From NCBI RefSeq assembly GCF_014839805.1, contig NC_051140.1:11801826-11865825 (forward strand): a stretch of DNA of 64,000 bases, read 5' to 3'. The notes below the pieces were generated by a model. It searched no databases. It was given only the letters and a program-made list of their open reading frames with translations, and was not told where the DNA came from. The stretch's first letter is position 1, and every line of letters begins with the position of its first letter. This stretch comes from Manduca sexta (Eukaryota > Arthropoda > Insecta > Lepidoptera > Sphingidae). The position numbers and the translations under genes were made by a program. Below are positions 1 to 11,900 of this stretch, piece by piece.

Positions 1-2006
1 CAGTGGCAAGATAATATTTTGTCATATATGTGAGAATATCAATATTTGATTAATATATGAATAGGTTAGATAATCTAAATGGTCAATACTAAACATTATC
101 TGTAACAAAAGAAAGGTATCGGGGATAAATATACTTAATCCTATTTCGAGTAAATTCTCCATATAGTACGATAAAACCCTAGTCTTTGTGAATAAAACTC
201 ATTTCATTCTATAATATTTTCTTACAAAATGCAAACCCTCTTAGCCACCTGCTGGTGAACGATAAATCTTTTATTAAAACAAAATGAAGAACATATTGGA
301 AAAGGCGAATAACGTACTGTACTTTACTCGTTAATATGTAACAGTGCTATTATGAAACCGCAAGTGTAATTTGATAACATTATTAATTTGAATTAATATA
401 TTTAGTCATAAAGAGCTTGTACGTATACAAAAACACATATTATAGTTATCTGTGAGCGCAAGAACATTAGATAACCGTTGTTGCTCGTACGTATGTGATG
501 GGGCGTCCATTTCATAAACCACCGTCAGATTGTTCCCGTGGCGTGTGAGAAAAGCTCTAAATTTCAGCAGGCCGACATCCGATGTCGGTGAATTTCTTTT
601 GTGTCTTGACAGTTTATTACGAGAACAAAAGGATGACGTTGTTTGAACAGACCCGCTTTAGATTTTACTACGCTGATTACACATTACTCAAGATCCACTC
701 TATTGTGTCGAAGATCTGTATTTCTCTTCAATTTCCAAGAGAAATTACATTGACTGTAATTTACCCGAAAGCGAATAATCTCCAGCACCCAGCCGGCTGA
801 TAAAGTGTAACGGCTAATAAATAGAATTTGGAGAAAACAGAATTAAGTTTAAATAATACATCAAATTACTCACGTATTTGAAGGGGTTTTTAGAACTTAA
901 TAGAAATAACTCCTGTGTGGAAACAATTATGATTAATTATTATAGCTAAACATTGACGAGACAGGATAACATTCCTAGAAGTTCAAAGTGTTCTCAAAGC
1001 GGTTTGCCAGTTTCCTTTGTAAGCGCAGATAAGGGAAATTGCTCCCAAAGTTAATGGTATAACAAAGAATCCTGGGTATACTGGTGAACTTTTAAAAAGG
1101 CATGTTAACATGATATATGTATTATACAAAATAATTAATGAAGAAATTCCCACGTTCTCTTCCGTCGTTTTTATGAGTCAACAAGTTACACGAACATGCG
1201 TAAACCGTGATATTAACCCGAAGGTGCGTATTTGTCACTATTCACACAGTACGAAGCCGGGTACCGTATGAAAGCGGCCAGGAGCACGGGCAGAACGGGC
1301 GCTGTGTGTCCTAATTCAAGAAGTGCTCGTTAATTATTTACTAACATACATCCCAGAGCAACCTTCGCAGGATGGGATGGCGGGTGAAATCGTTGTAATT
1401 GCTTGTACACTTTGAAATCCCGGGCACACTGCTGGGCGTTGACTGTTTCACCTTAATATATGTTTGTGAACATATTCAAGTAATATTTTGTATAACTATC
1501 ACTAAATTAAAGATGGCTGCTTGCTTGCACTTGTTTTTATTATGGTAATGTTATCGAGAAGTTCAAATAACTTCATGTATTTAAGATGTAGCTACATACA
1601 TCTACTTTAGTTTTTTGGTAAATGATTGCTCGTTTCTGATGTGATTAAATGGTTTTATAAAACTCACTGAATTTAACATAACATTAAGGCAACAATATTA
1701 TAATGACAAATGCTTATATGTATAGGTATGTACATAGTATATCCTACAGAAACCTTTTATTATTAAAGTTCGCTTTAGTCGTACACCTACAATGTGTAAA
1801 TACATTGCTGACCCTTGTTAAGTTAGGAAACGATCAGAGATTAATGGAAAAGGCGGATTTATTGATACACTTGCAACATAATTTCATAATAATTGATATA
1901 ATTTACAATTCCAAATTTCATAACTGGCCCCTATCGCAAATTTTATATTTTGTTAAACAAATAAAAATATATTCTTCATGTATTCTACGTATATAGTGTT
2001 AAATTT
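1..2006. other. AT-rich intergenic DNA, no gene seen
   Basis: No open reading frame here has codon structure, splice sites or a motif that I can support. The ORFs at 582-800 and 1703-1996 are short and low in complexity. A moderately GC-richer patch lies near 1240-1450 but shows no coding signal. The segment ends at the TAA target duplication of the Harbinger element. Confidence 0.6.
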
Positions 2007-2009
2007 TAA

Positions 2010-4730
2010 TGGTCTTATTCATAATAAAACTATCAGAATTATCGGAAGTTTATCTGGGCGTTATCGGAGGCATGTAAAAAATTGGTATTCATAATGGTTA
2101 AATTGCGCTAAAAGTCTCCGATAAAGATGCTTTGATTTATCGAGCCTAACCCCGTCTTTACACCTATGTTAAGCGTTCGATAGCAAAAAATGGCTGACGT
2201 CGGTCAGCTGTTTCGTGTTTGACGCTTGTTGCCAAAGTCAGTTTGTACTTAGAAGTAAACAACATTTCGATCATTTTCGTTTCAAGAAATAATTTTATTT
2301 AGTTACGTATTAAAAATGCAAGCTAGGCTGCTTTAGGTAGAAAAATGTGTCGTCAGAAATTAGATCCATTTTCTCTGGATAATGATGAATTCCGTAAACG
2401 GTATTATTTTTCCCAACATACGGCTGCATTTATAAGTGACTGATAGTCCGCGAAGAGTTGCAGCTTCACCGTATAAGTTGTGGCAGATCATCAGAATTGC
2501 AAGTATTAATTAACTGCATTGACATGTTGGGATCGTCATGAGGTAAGTTAATTCTATTCCATAATTATACAGACTTCGGTAAATACATATACCTAATGAA
2601 GAGCTACTTTTAGATTCGTTTTCTTAATAGATGTAAGATGTTGGAGACCTCTATGATTATCTTAAGCCACTACCAGTGGTATATGTAGCAAAGTGGAGCG
2701 TGCGCTCGTATTACATGCTGCAGATTATAATTATGCCCCACTTCTTTTCAGAGGAACCCTTGTTAAGGCTGGAATTTCACCATGTAAAGACTTCCCATCT
2801 ATAATTGGTTGTATTTATTACACCCATATAACATTAAAAAAATATGGTTGTGATGCAGCCTAATATTATATAGAAAAGGATATTATTTCCTCAATGTTGT
2901 TGTTCAGGTAAGATTTAAAGGTTTGTTGTAGGTGAATTGTGATGCTAATCTTCAGATCAGAGATATTTGATGGCAAAGCAGCACTCATAACTCCCGGATA
3001 TTGCAACAAGAACTTTGGTGTGTGGAAACAGCATTTTCAATGTCTGTTTCATGGCATATCTTAAATTTGGAAATGTGAAGACTACTATTGTGGCTCTTGC
3101 AGTGTTGCACAACATTGCAATTGCTCAAAGAGAAGATATATGCCACAGAAGTGTGTCCAATATTGAAGAGGTGTCAGAATCAATTATTATCATCATTGAC
3201 CCAAAATCTAGACTCAAGTTGTTCACACTGAAAGGTAACTAATTATACAACATAATTAAAGTTAGTCATTGTCATTTGTTTTTATAAAATTTATATTTTT
3301 CTTTTATTAATATATCTCAATTTTATTTTTTTATTTCACTGGAGCTCATTGTCCATCTGAATAGCATGTAACTCTTTCCTGTGTTGCACTTCTACTGTTG
3401 CAATTTATTCTGCAGATGTGGAACAAACCTGAAATTATGCAATGTATAAGCATTCAACATAATTTGAAATAAAAAATGTTTATTCAAATATACAACAGTA
3501 GTATCCCACAGGATTATAGTATAAAATTTAAATTACTTAATGATGATTTGTTAATACCTCTCTTATATTTCCAGGTGGAGGTGGATTATAGTATACTAAT
3601 GCATCATATGCATGCCATAATCTGTGTACTTTACAAATTGTAAATCATATTTGATTATATGTTGACTTGTCATAAGAGTCTTTTATATATATGCCTACAT
3701 GATAAATAACGGTTTTTATTTATTTTTCTTTCTTATTTCAACTAATAAAGACCTCAAAAATATGTTTTACTTATGACCTACCTAAAACAATAATATCCTA
3801 CATGATTATAGCATAAAATGCATATATAGATATCTCCTTTATATTTTCTATTGGAAGTGGGGTCTGAGGAGGCACAATGAGCATGATCTAAAAAATAAAA
3901 TTGATTTATTCCTTTTATATTTCATTGTGCTGTTTTAACTTTATTATTTGTACTGAATGCCACCACGGTACATAATCACTATTGTATATTATCCAAATAT
4001 TTTATTTATATGAATATTTTAAGAGTGGCTATCATAGTGCGTATTGTTGCGTAATAGTTGCGTTGACATGCGCAATGCAAGAGTAGCAATATTACATTTC
4101 AGTTAGCACAGCTCCCCCAAATGAATCTACGACACCTATATGAAATTGTAGTTCGTGTCGACATTCACGTTCAAGAATTCATATTCTTTTAGGGAGGGTT
4201 TTGGTTAGGGGAGCGGGTTCATACCCGCTCCCTAATCAATTTCTTCAACGTAATCTTGTAAAAAGCAATAGTTAGTAATGCAGGAATGCATAGCGCAAAC
4301 GTTCAAATACAGAAAAGAGCTGCACCATCTTTGTCTTCCCCAACTACTTTTCACTTCTCTACCATTTTATCGCAATTTGCTGCCTGCGTTCTTCCAAGTT
4401 TTACAAAGAATTTCGAGAACAACAAATAAATCTTTCTCCTGTATTTATTTTATTTCCTTTTTTGACAAACGCCATTATGACAATGACAGACAATTTTTTT
4501 TTATTGTCTGTTTCCAGAGACAAAACTTGGTAGTAATTGGTAGAACTTATTTAAATGATTTTTTTTCTACGAAATGGCAACATTGTGCACATTTAAAGGC
4601 CTTTTTGTTATCGGAGGTTTATGAAACCATTATGAATAAGAAATTTTATCGAAGGCTTGGTAAGCTTATAGGACGTTTTAACTATTTGCGATTTATACCT
4701 TCGATAAGGGTTTTATTATGAATAAGACCA
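2010..4730 (+). mobile_element. PIF/Harbinger DNA transposon, complete ends, decayed transposase
   Basis: The element is bounded by 21-bp perfect terminal inverted repeats. The left end begins TGGTCTTATTCATAATAAAA at 2010 and the right end is its reverse complement, ending at 4730. Both ends are flanked by TAA (2007-2009 and 4731-4733), the 3-bp target duplication typical of PIF/Harbinger. Copies of a TTATCGGAGG-like motif lie near both ends (about 2040, 2065, 2120, 4610 and 4660) and may be transposase binding sites. Inside, an ATG at 2345 opens a Harbinger-like N-terminus (CRQKLDPFSLDNDEFRKRYY) that meets a stop at about 2442. Near 3010-3130, FGVWK and ALAVLHNIA motifs match the C-terminal part of the Harbinger nuclease (DDE_Tnp_4), but frameshifts break the frame. 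No intact second (Myb-like) ORF was found. The copy is therefore non-autonomous. Confidence 0.87.
2345..3242 (+). pseudogene. Harbinger transposase remnant
   Basis: This is the broken DDE nuclease gene of the enclosing element. The start frame gives an N-terminal DPF-LDNDEF-KRY-FS motif found in Harbinger nucleases, then a TGA at about 2442. Later homologous blocks sit in different frames. A GVWKQ-FQCLFHG block near 3020-3050 is followed, after a frameshift, by KTTIVALAVLHNIAIAQRE (about 3078-3133), the usual C-terminal signature. The catalytic acidic residues cannot be placed because the middle is scrambled. Part of the gap may be an old intron, since a GTAAGT-like site lies at 2541. Loss of function is well supported. 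The exact breakpoints are not. Confidence 0.72.
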
Positions 4731-4733
4731 TAA

Positions 4734-7700
4734 GACTTTATACCAAATCTATCTTTAAATTTAGAGTGTATAAAGTAAACATAACGTTGTTTAAGTCGGA
4801 TACAGGCAGGTAGGCAACATACACAATATTTTAAATTACGGGTTTAGCCAAAAATGTTTATTTGGCTTTTTCACGGAAATGGCTTGACAGAATTTTTATG
4901 AAAACTTCAGAGAGAATTAAATTTCGTTGTTAAAATGGGGAGTTGCTAGATTTTACCGAGGTTATACTACTGTAACATAACAACATCTTTTGGCACTTGT
5001 TCAAACAGTATCCTTAATGTTAAATTGGTATTATTTTCGGTTTTACGAGTATTATGGCAGAAACATACCTTCTCGAGTCAAATAGGTTTATTTTATGAGA
5101 TGGAGGTGATTCATTTCTTTGCATTAGATTCATATCCTGCAAAAGTCTTTCGGTCTCAAAATATTTTTTTAATTCCGTTAAGCAGCATCCGATTAGATTA
5201 TGAGTAGTTTTTTTGTTAATTTTAAGTTTAGTTGTTTTCTTTCAGGGTTCATCTTAGAAAAATATAGGATTTAATACCGCATAATGCGATTTCAGATTAA
5301 AATTGAAACAAAGTGAAAAGAAATAAACAGAACCTCTTTGGTGGATTTGTAATTATTTACTAACATATTTCTCAGTTTCAAACACAACATGATACGCAGT
5401 AAACACCGGTTTAACATCAACATTGCAGCAGAGTGCCAAATCGTCAAGAACCCAGGCACGTAAGGTTCGGCTGCACGTTACACCTAGCAGACGTCACAAG
5501 ATTCAAATAACACTTTCAACTGATAGCATCGTTAAGCTGTAACGTGTTTGTGAACTCCCAGTTCGTAGTTAGTTTATGTTTAGTTTTATTATATTATACC
5601 TTCCAGCTTTGTTACCAAGCTGTAGCAAACTACAACTGATGTACAAAGCGCTTTAAGATAACAGTAGGCACCAAAACATTGTTTAAGGTAGAAAATATGA
5701 AGTTTAGTTATAACGCTAACGGACGTCTTTTTCAATAAACGTTATTAGCGTTGTATATTATTGTTTGTTATATATGTTTACAAACATTTAATTTTACTCT
5801 CAGCTGCACTTTCATGAAGAGCATTTGTATTTACAAGCTTAAGATTTTTTTAAAATAGCAATCGTGATCTTGTATTTTATATGAACGTATGGCAAATAAT
5901 AACATAGTTTTGAAATCCTAAATTTTATATAAAATATATTCTAAAAATTCAGTAGAAGACATTTTTCGGTTGTAACAACGATATAAAGAACCTCAATAAA
6001 CGTAAAGTAAGTGAGCAATACGACAAAATATATTACGTCTCCTGTGGATATTTTCTGAAAAACGACTTTTTGTCACATCATTTAGGTGCACATAAGACGT
6101 AAATTACAATATCAACGGATGTTAACAGATAGTCGGACTCATAACAGCAACGGATAACTAACGATTGCTGTCATTCTCACACAGCGCAGGCCGAATTGTG
6201 TTGGGCCGGCGGCCGCGCGCGCTGCCCAGAGAGAATTAATGAGGGCTGCCTGTACCACGCGCCGCGTCGCCGACCGCCGCCACCACTACACTGCAACGAA
6301 ATTCGACATCGCTACTTAATAATATTAGAAATTAGGTCACGGCCTACCACTGCAAATATCGGGTTACACGAATTATAACCTTGATTTTGGAAACATCTGA
6401 TCCAATTCGAATAACACTTATCGATTATGCTAACCATGCAACCTGATTCCATAAGCCCGCATGATATCCAAATATAGTATGTAGTAATATAATAATTTTA
6501 TTAAGTAAAATCATTGTCATACTTATATTTTCTGGAGTACTGAAATCGCCGTCACATATCAGTGTTAAATTACGGTTCACGGATCGTGGAAACGCAATTT
6601 AACCGGTGGACATAATTACTACAGTGAACGTCGAGAAATAGCCACAGCTTTTATTGATCGACCTTTTGGATTGAGCTATACCTACTCACCTTCCTTTTTG
6701 CATAGGTCATATCTTTATTTACCCGACTGCTACATACGTAATATAATATTTAAGTAGTACCTAGGAACTCTATCAACCGTTTAGTACTACTAAGTAAATA
6801 CTGCGGAAATAAATTTGCGAGCGCATTCCGCATTTCGCTATCTAGTGAACGAATGTAAACAGACGAAATAGTTTTTTAGTTGATGGATTAAATACAAAGT
6901 ATTTGTATGTTTTAGGTGAGTTTGTATTGTTTTTAATTATATTACTCAAAATCCATATATTTTTATAATAAATTATAAGTAATGATTTTCTTTTTTAATA
7001 AACCTTGTGGCAAGTGATTTTTAAATCAATACTAGGGTGATTCTGTATAAAATAAAACAATAGAGAATATTATTTGACGGTTGTCGTAGTATTACAAAGG
7101 GTATGATACAAAATGTTACACTAAAACCGTCGACATGCAAAATGGTCCGGTGCGCTGTGCCGTGTAATCGTCCTAAGGATAGGTGGCTCCTCCGGGTATT
7201 AGTATAAATATCTTTTGTACCTACAGCCATAAAGACGTTAGTATAATGTTACAACAACTATTAATCCGTGACTGAATCTCTTTTTATATTAAATTGTAAA
7301 ATTTACAGGTTTTCTGTGAGCTCAGTCTAAAGCACTTAATCTCCTCCGTTGCCTAGTAACAGTAGTTAACAGAAAACAGGCTGTCCACAGGAAACGCAAC
7401 ATGAAAGCGTTACATCACAGTACTCTCTGGATAGCCTCTGTAAAGACATTGTTAAGCCGGATAAGAATTTGCTCTATATTTTAAGGCAGAGACAAACTGG
7501 ACCCACGTATACAAGTGTGAGAAGTTTTGTGAAGTTGCATACCAATCTTAAAATATGACGTAAGCGAGGGACATAAAGAATATAAGGTATATAATATACG
7601 TAAAAATAACAAGTATATAAGGATTCTGGGTCACAAGTTACAGGTCTAATCAGATTTTGTATGTCGAATATACAATACGGGATATCGTTGTCTGAAGCCC

Positions 7701-8604
7701 AAAGTCAGTATTCCGAGACCGGAGATCGGAGGTCAAAGATCACAAGTTACAGGTGTCACATCAGAGGTTAGATGTTGAAATAAAATTTTTAATGTTTAAT
7801 GTATGAGGGACATTACATTTCTGTTGTCTAATGTCAGAATTTTGAAATAGAAGATCAACTCATTAAAGCAATTTTTTTGGATAAAATTAGCATCTACCTA
7901 TATAAACCAAGATGTCTATTAGGGTCTCAAATTGCATCCAAATTCGTTCAAAGGTTGCTGCTTTAACTTGTAACAAATGTCAAATCTCTCCGTAAACTTT
8001 CGCACTTATAATATCAGTAAGTTAAAAAGTCGTTAGGATTATAACTTTAATGATTTGTTAAATAAAAACTGCACAGGCGGACAACCAATTACTATTTGCT
8101 CAAGTTAACAAACATAAAAAGTCGATCGATGTATAAAATGAGCTTCCCGGTAAATGCGAAAATAAAATTGAACGTCCCTGTGACAATATCATTCCAACGA
8201 AGGGTACCTATAAGATTCAAATAAGAAGTGCTCATATTTTTTGCAAAAGCCGTCATCTATCGAACACGTCCGCCGAGGCGAGATATCACTCAAATTGTTT
8301 CCAATATCTTTTACGAGCATTTGACAACCGAGTGAAAAATTACCAACTGCTTCAAGAAACATTGTTATTTTAGTAGCTTTATTATTTATTCGTGACACTC
8401 TTTTGTGTTAACAAGTCTTTACAAATGTTTATGGTTACTATCTCGTAGGTGAGGGTATTAATATGTTGTTAAAGATTTATTCCATCAAAAGTATTCAGCA
8501 AGTTCCTCGTGGACGCATTATGTGAAAATCATTAGAGCTATAAATAATTGCCAGAATATTATGTAAATATTACCTTTGTGCGAAAATAAATTTATGTAGG
8601 TACT
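4734..8604. other. Intergenic DNA with one GC-rich patch
   Basis: This is mostly AT-rich sequence without a supportable gene. A short CpG-rich island lies at about 6185-6300 (runs such as GGCCGGCGGCCGCGCGCGC) and stands out from its surroundings. It could be an untranslated exon or promoter of a gene outside the window, or a repeat relic. Near 7629 and 7738 the phrase TCACAAGTTACAGGT occurs twice, about 109 bp apart. I see nothing else. Confidence 0.5.
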
Positions 8605-8616
8605 TAAGAAAAATAC

Positions 8617-8945
8617 AAGCGGCGATAGCCTAGTTGGGTGTGGAACGGACTGCCAAGACGAATGTCCGCAGGTTCAAATCCCAAGGGCACACACCTCTGA
8701 CTTTTCTAAAAAATCATATGTGTTTTCTTTGTGAATTTATTGTTCGCTTTAACGGTGTAGGAAAACATCGTGAGGAAATCTGCACATCTGAGAAGTTCTC
8801 TATAGGAATTTCGAAGGTGTGTGAAGTTTACCAATCCGCACTAAGCTAGCGTGGTGGACTAAGGCCTAATCCCTCTCAGGAGTAGAGAAGGCCCGTGTTC
8901 AGCAGTGGGCAAGTATATAATACAGGGCTGATATTATTATTATTA
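8617..8945 (+). mobile_element. tRNA-derived SINE with 12-bp target duplication
   Basis: This is a lepidopteran-type SINE. The head has pol III promoter boxes: an A-box-like TAGCCTAGTTGG at about 8626 and a B-box GGTTCAAATCC at about 8671. The body contains the conserved phrases AACATCGTGAGGAAATCTGC, CACTAAGCTAGCGTGGTGGA and CAGCAGTGGGC. The tail is an (ATT)n run instead of poly(A). It is flanked by the perfect direct repeat TAAGAAAAATAC at 8605-8616 and 8946-8957. A second copy of the same family lies in reverse orientation at 32492-32798. It resembles the HaSE-type SINEs described from Helicoverpa. That family name comes from memory of the consensus and was not checked. Confidence 0.88.
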
Positions 8946-8957
8946 TAAGAAAAATAC

Positions 8958-11900
8958 GGGAGAAACTTCACTATTCAATGAATGATTTAATGTGAATATT
9001 TTGTAATACATACTGTTTTTATATCCCCATATTTTTCTTCATAGAATGAAAAAAAAATATACTTATATAGGCACACGTCTTACGATATTGTTTCAATAAA
9101 ATTCATAGAAAATGTTCATCCCTAAAGTTAGATAAGTCAACGCAATTACAGTTTTAGCCAACGATTGGAAAAACCTTCTTACCCATTTGGATAAATTATA
9201 TTGAGAGTGTAGTTCATATTTAAAAGTACTTAGATTTTATCACTGCTTTTCCGTTGTTTAATATTTTTATTTTGTATTATTTACGCCTCGCGTTTGAGGT
9301 GACATTAGGTTTGAAAAAGAGATAAGTCCTTTTCTTTATCTATCGTTTAACATGTTATTGTCAGACGAGTAAATAAAAGCGAATGAAATTTGAAAATCAT
9401 TAAATATTTGAACACACAACTTGACTCATAACACACATGACACAATGGCTTTAGCTGCGTGATTCTAGATCCGGAAGCAAGGTTCAAGCATGCCTCGCGT
9501 CACATCCATTCATCGACCCGGATTGCAGTTGGCACATATTACTCCGAATACCGAGCAAGGTTACATTACCGAAGTGCCACTCCTAATCGCTAATTCTAAT
9601 TCTCTTTATATTTATGAAAGTAAGTACTACAGCTGATATTTATACTTACTCAATCTCAATAAAACAAACGATGATTACAGATTTTTTTTGTTTATTTACC
9701 TCTAAAATCAGGGCGAGAAACGATGTGTTATTCGACTTTATAATCTATAATTTAGTTTATAACAACTAAATTTGATAAATTTATTGATGAAATCTTTATT
9801 ATTAAGCACTTTAAAAACTTCTTATTTCCAAAGAAATTTCTATAAAGTAACGAAACCTTTATTATAACGGCAAAATAGAAATATATTAATAATAGACGAA
9901 TTTAAAAAAAAATGTGCTGATGAACGTTCCGTCATGACACATGACACTTTACGAAACATGTGGTGGGTAACTTTACCTGAATTCAATAAAATCTTGTGGA
10001 GATAAAACAAAAACAATAAAAATTATAATTAAATGTCAAACAGACTTACTATGTTTTATAATAGTAATCACAGCTCAATGTACTTAAAATTTCTTTTATT
10101 TTAAAGACGTTTGCTTACTTTATGAAAATAATAACTTAGCCACTGCCACGACGCACTACGGAAAAAATGTCTGCTATTTTCAAATTGCGAGTGTCTTTGG
10201 AACCAGTCGCTGATACAATTACGTTTATGGTCACAGATGTATAAACGCATATATTTCAAAATTGAGCAAAGTTTAGTCACAGTACCTTATAATCGAATGT
10301 ATAAATATTAGGATACAGTACCTTATAATCTAAAGTTTAAATATTAGGATAAATATACGCAAAAATTTTATGCAATTAAATTGTAGAACGCTGACGCTGA
10401 AAGAGTAGGAAGGACCGAAACTTTCAGGGAAAATACCTTGAACGTGAATGCAAGATCAGCCGCCAAGTTTTTGACGGCTGAGCGCTTCTCATAGAATCCG
10501 TGTTATGCATCGCAAATACAAATAAACGTAACAAACATTACACGGACATAGAGGTATAATGTTTTAAAATATAGCCATGTTTTTAAATGCCTCTACATAT
10601 TATTATCTTTAATTAACACCACTTAATTAGTACATTATAACTTGAATTCAAATTATCCGTAGGTAACTAATATATTTTGTAAAAGGTGTTGCTCGCGGCA
10701 TTGATCGCGTGAATAGACTTTCAAGCCTACAAAAGTCCCCAAAACACTATAGCGACGCTACCGGTTGACGTCAGTGATACTTATTTAAAAAAATCCATTA
10801 TTTGCCACAGGAACAAAATATCGGAATAGCCTGTGTGTTTATCCAGAGTATGATCTACCCGTGTGTCAAATTTCATTCAAAGCCGTTTAGCTGTTTAGGA
10901 GAAAGACTTCTAACAAACATCAAAACAGATACAATTAATCTGAAGTTATTAAATTTTAAATGTAGTTATTTTGTGTTACAACTTACTTTCATTATTTAGT
11001 GACGATCTTTCTAATTTATTAAAATAATATCTTAATTGAGATTTAAAAAATTACTCACGTATTTTATGTAATAGTCATTGTAAAAGCCAATTCTAAAGGC
11101 TTACTCCCGTTTTATTGCCGGCAAAAGAGTAAAGCCATCTCCCGAACCCGAGGGAAAATCTGCATTTACATGTTAACTGAAAATTTGTAAAATCTTAATC
11201 CAGGCCTCAGGTGATGGGTAACAAATAAATGTTTTATAGGTGTAATGCTATTGCTTTTCCATTTGTATACTAATGGTACGAAGTGACTAAATATGGTTAC
11301 ACTTTTTATAATTTAAATGTGTAAATAAAAAAACAAAACTCAAGATTGTTTTAAAATACGTAGGTGTGTTGCAACTCAGCAGTTGTTATTTGTTATCATC
11401 GCACTTACGACTCAATATGAAAACATTTTAGTACAATTCCTGTGCATCCAAATTTAGTCATTATAAAGACGTGGTCATGGCTGCACCAGTAATGGCGTAC
11501 GCTACTCAGTGCCAGGGAAGTAATTCACACGCGTAATCCTCACTAAAGCTCTATTTTCATTTCAAAACTTGCAATTCTTTGCGCCTGTAACACAATGTAG
11601 TCAATTTGCTCAGACTCTGCAGAAACTTTTCTCGATTCTGTCACAAAGTTGTGATTGCCTTGTTTTCCACTTCGGCCACGGCGAGATGACGAATAAAACT
11701 TCACAAATTTTACCAAGAGTAAAATAAATGTAAGTCTAGAATATTTTCGGACTGCTACCAAAGTAATTATGTGATATTAATAAAAGCTGTATATTATTAA
11801 CGTAGAGCTAAATTACAGCCGAGAATACACATTACAAGAAACAGCGACAACATATTATTTTAAAAGGTATTTCCATATTCCTTTTGTTGAAATTGTATCG

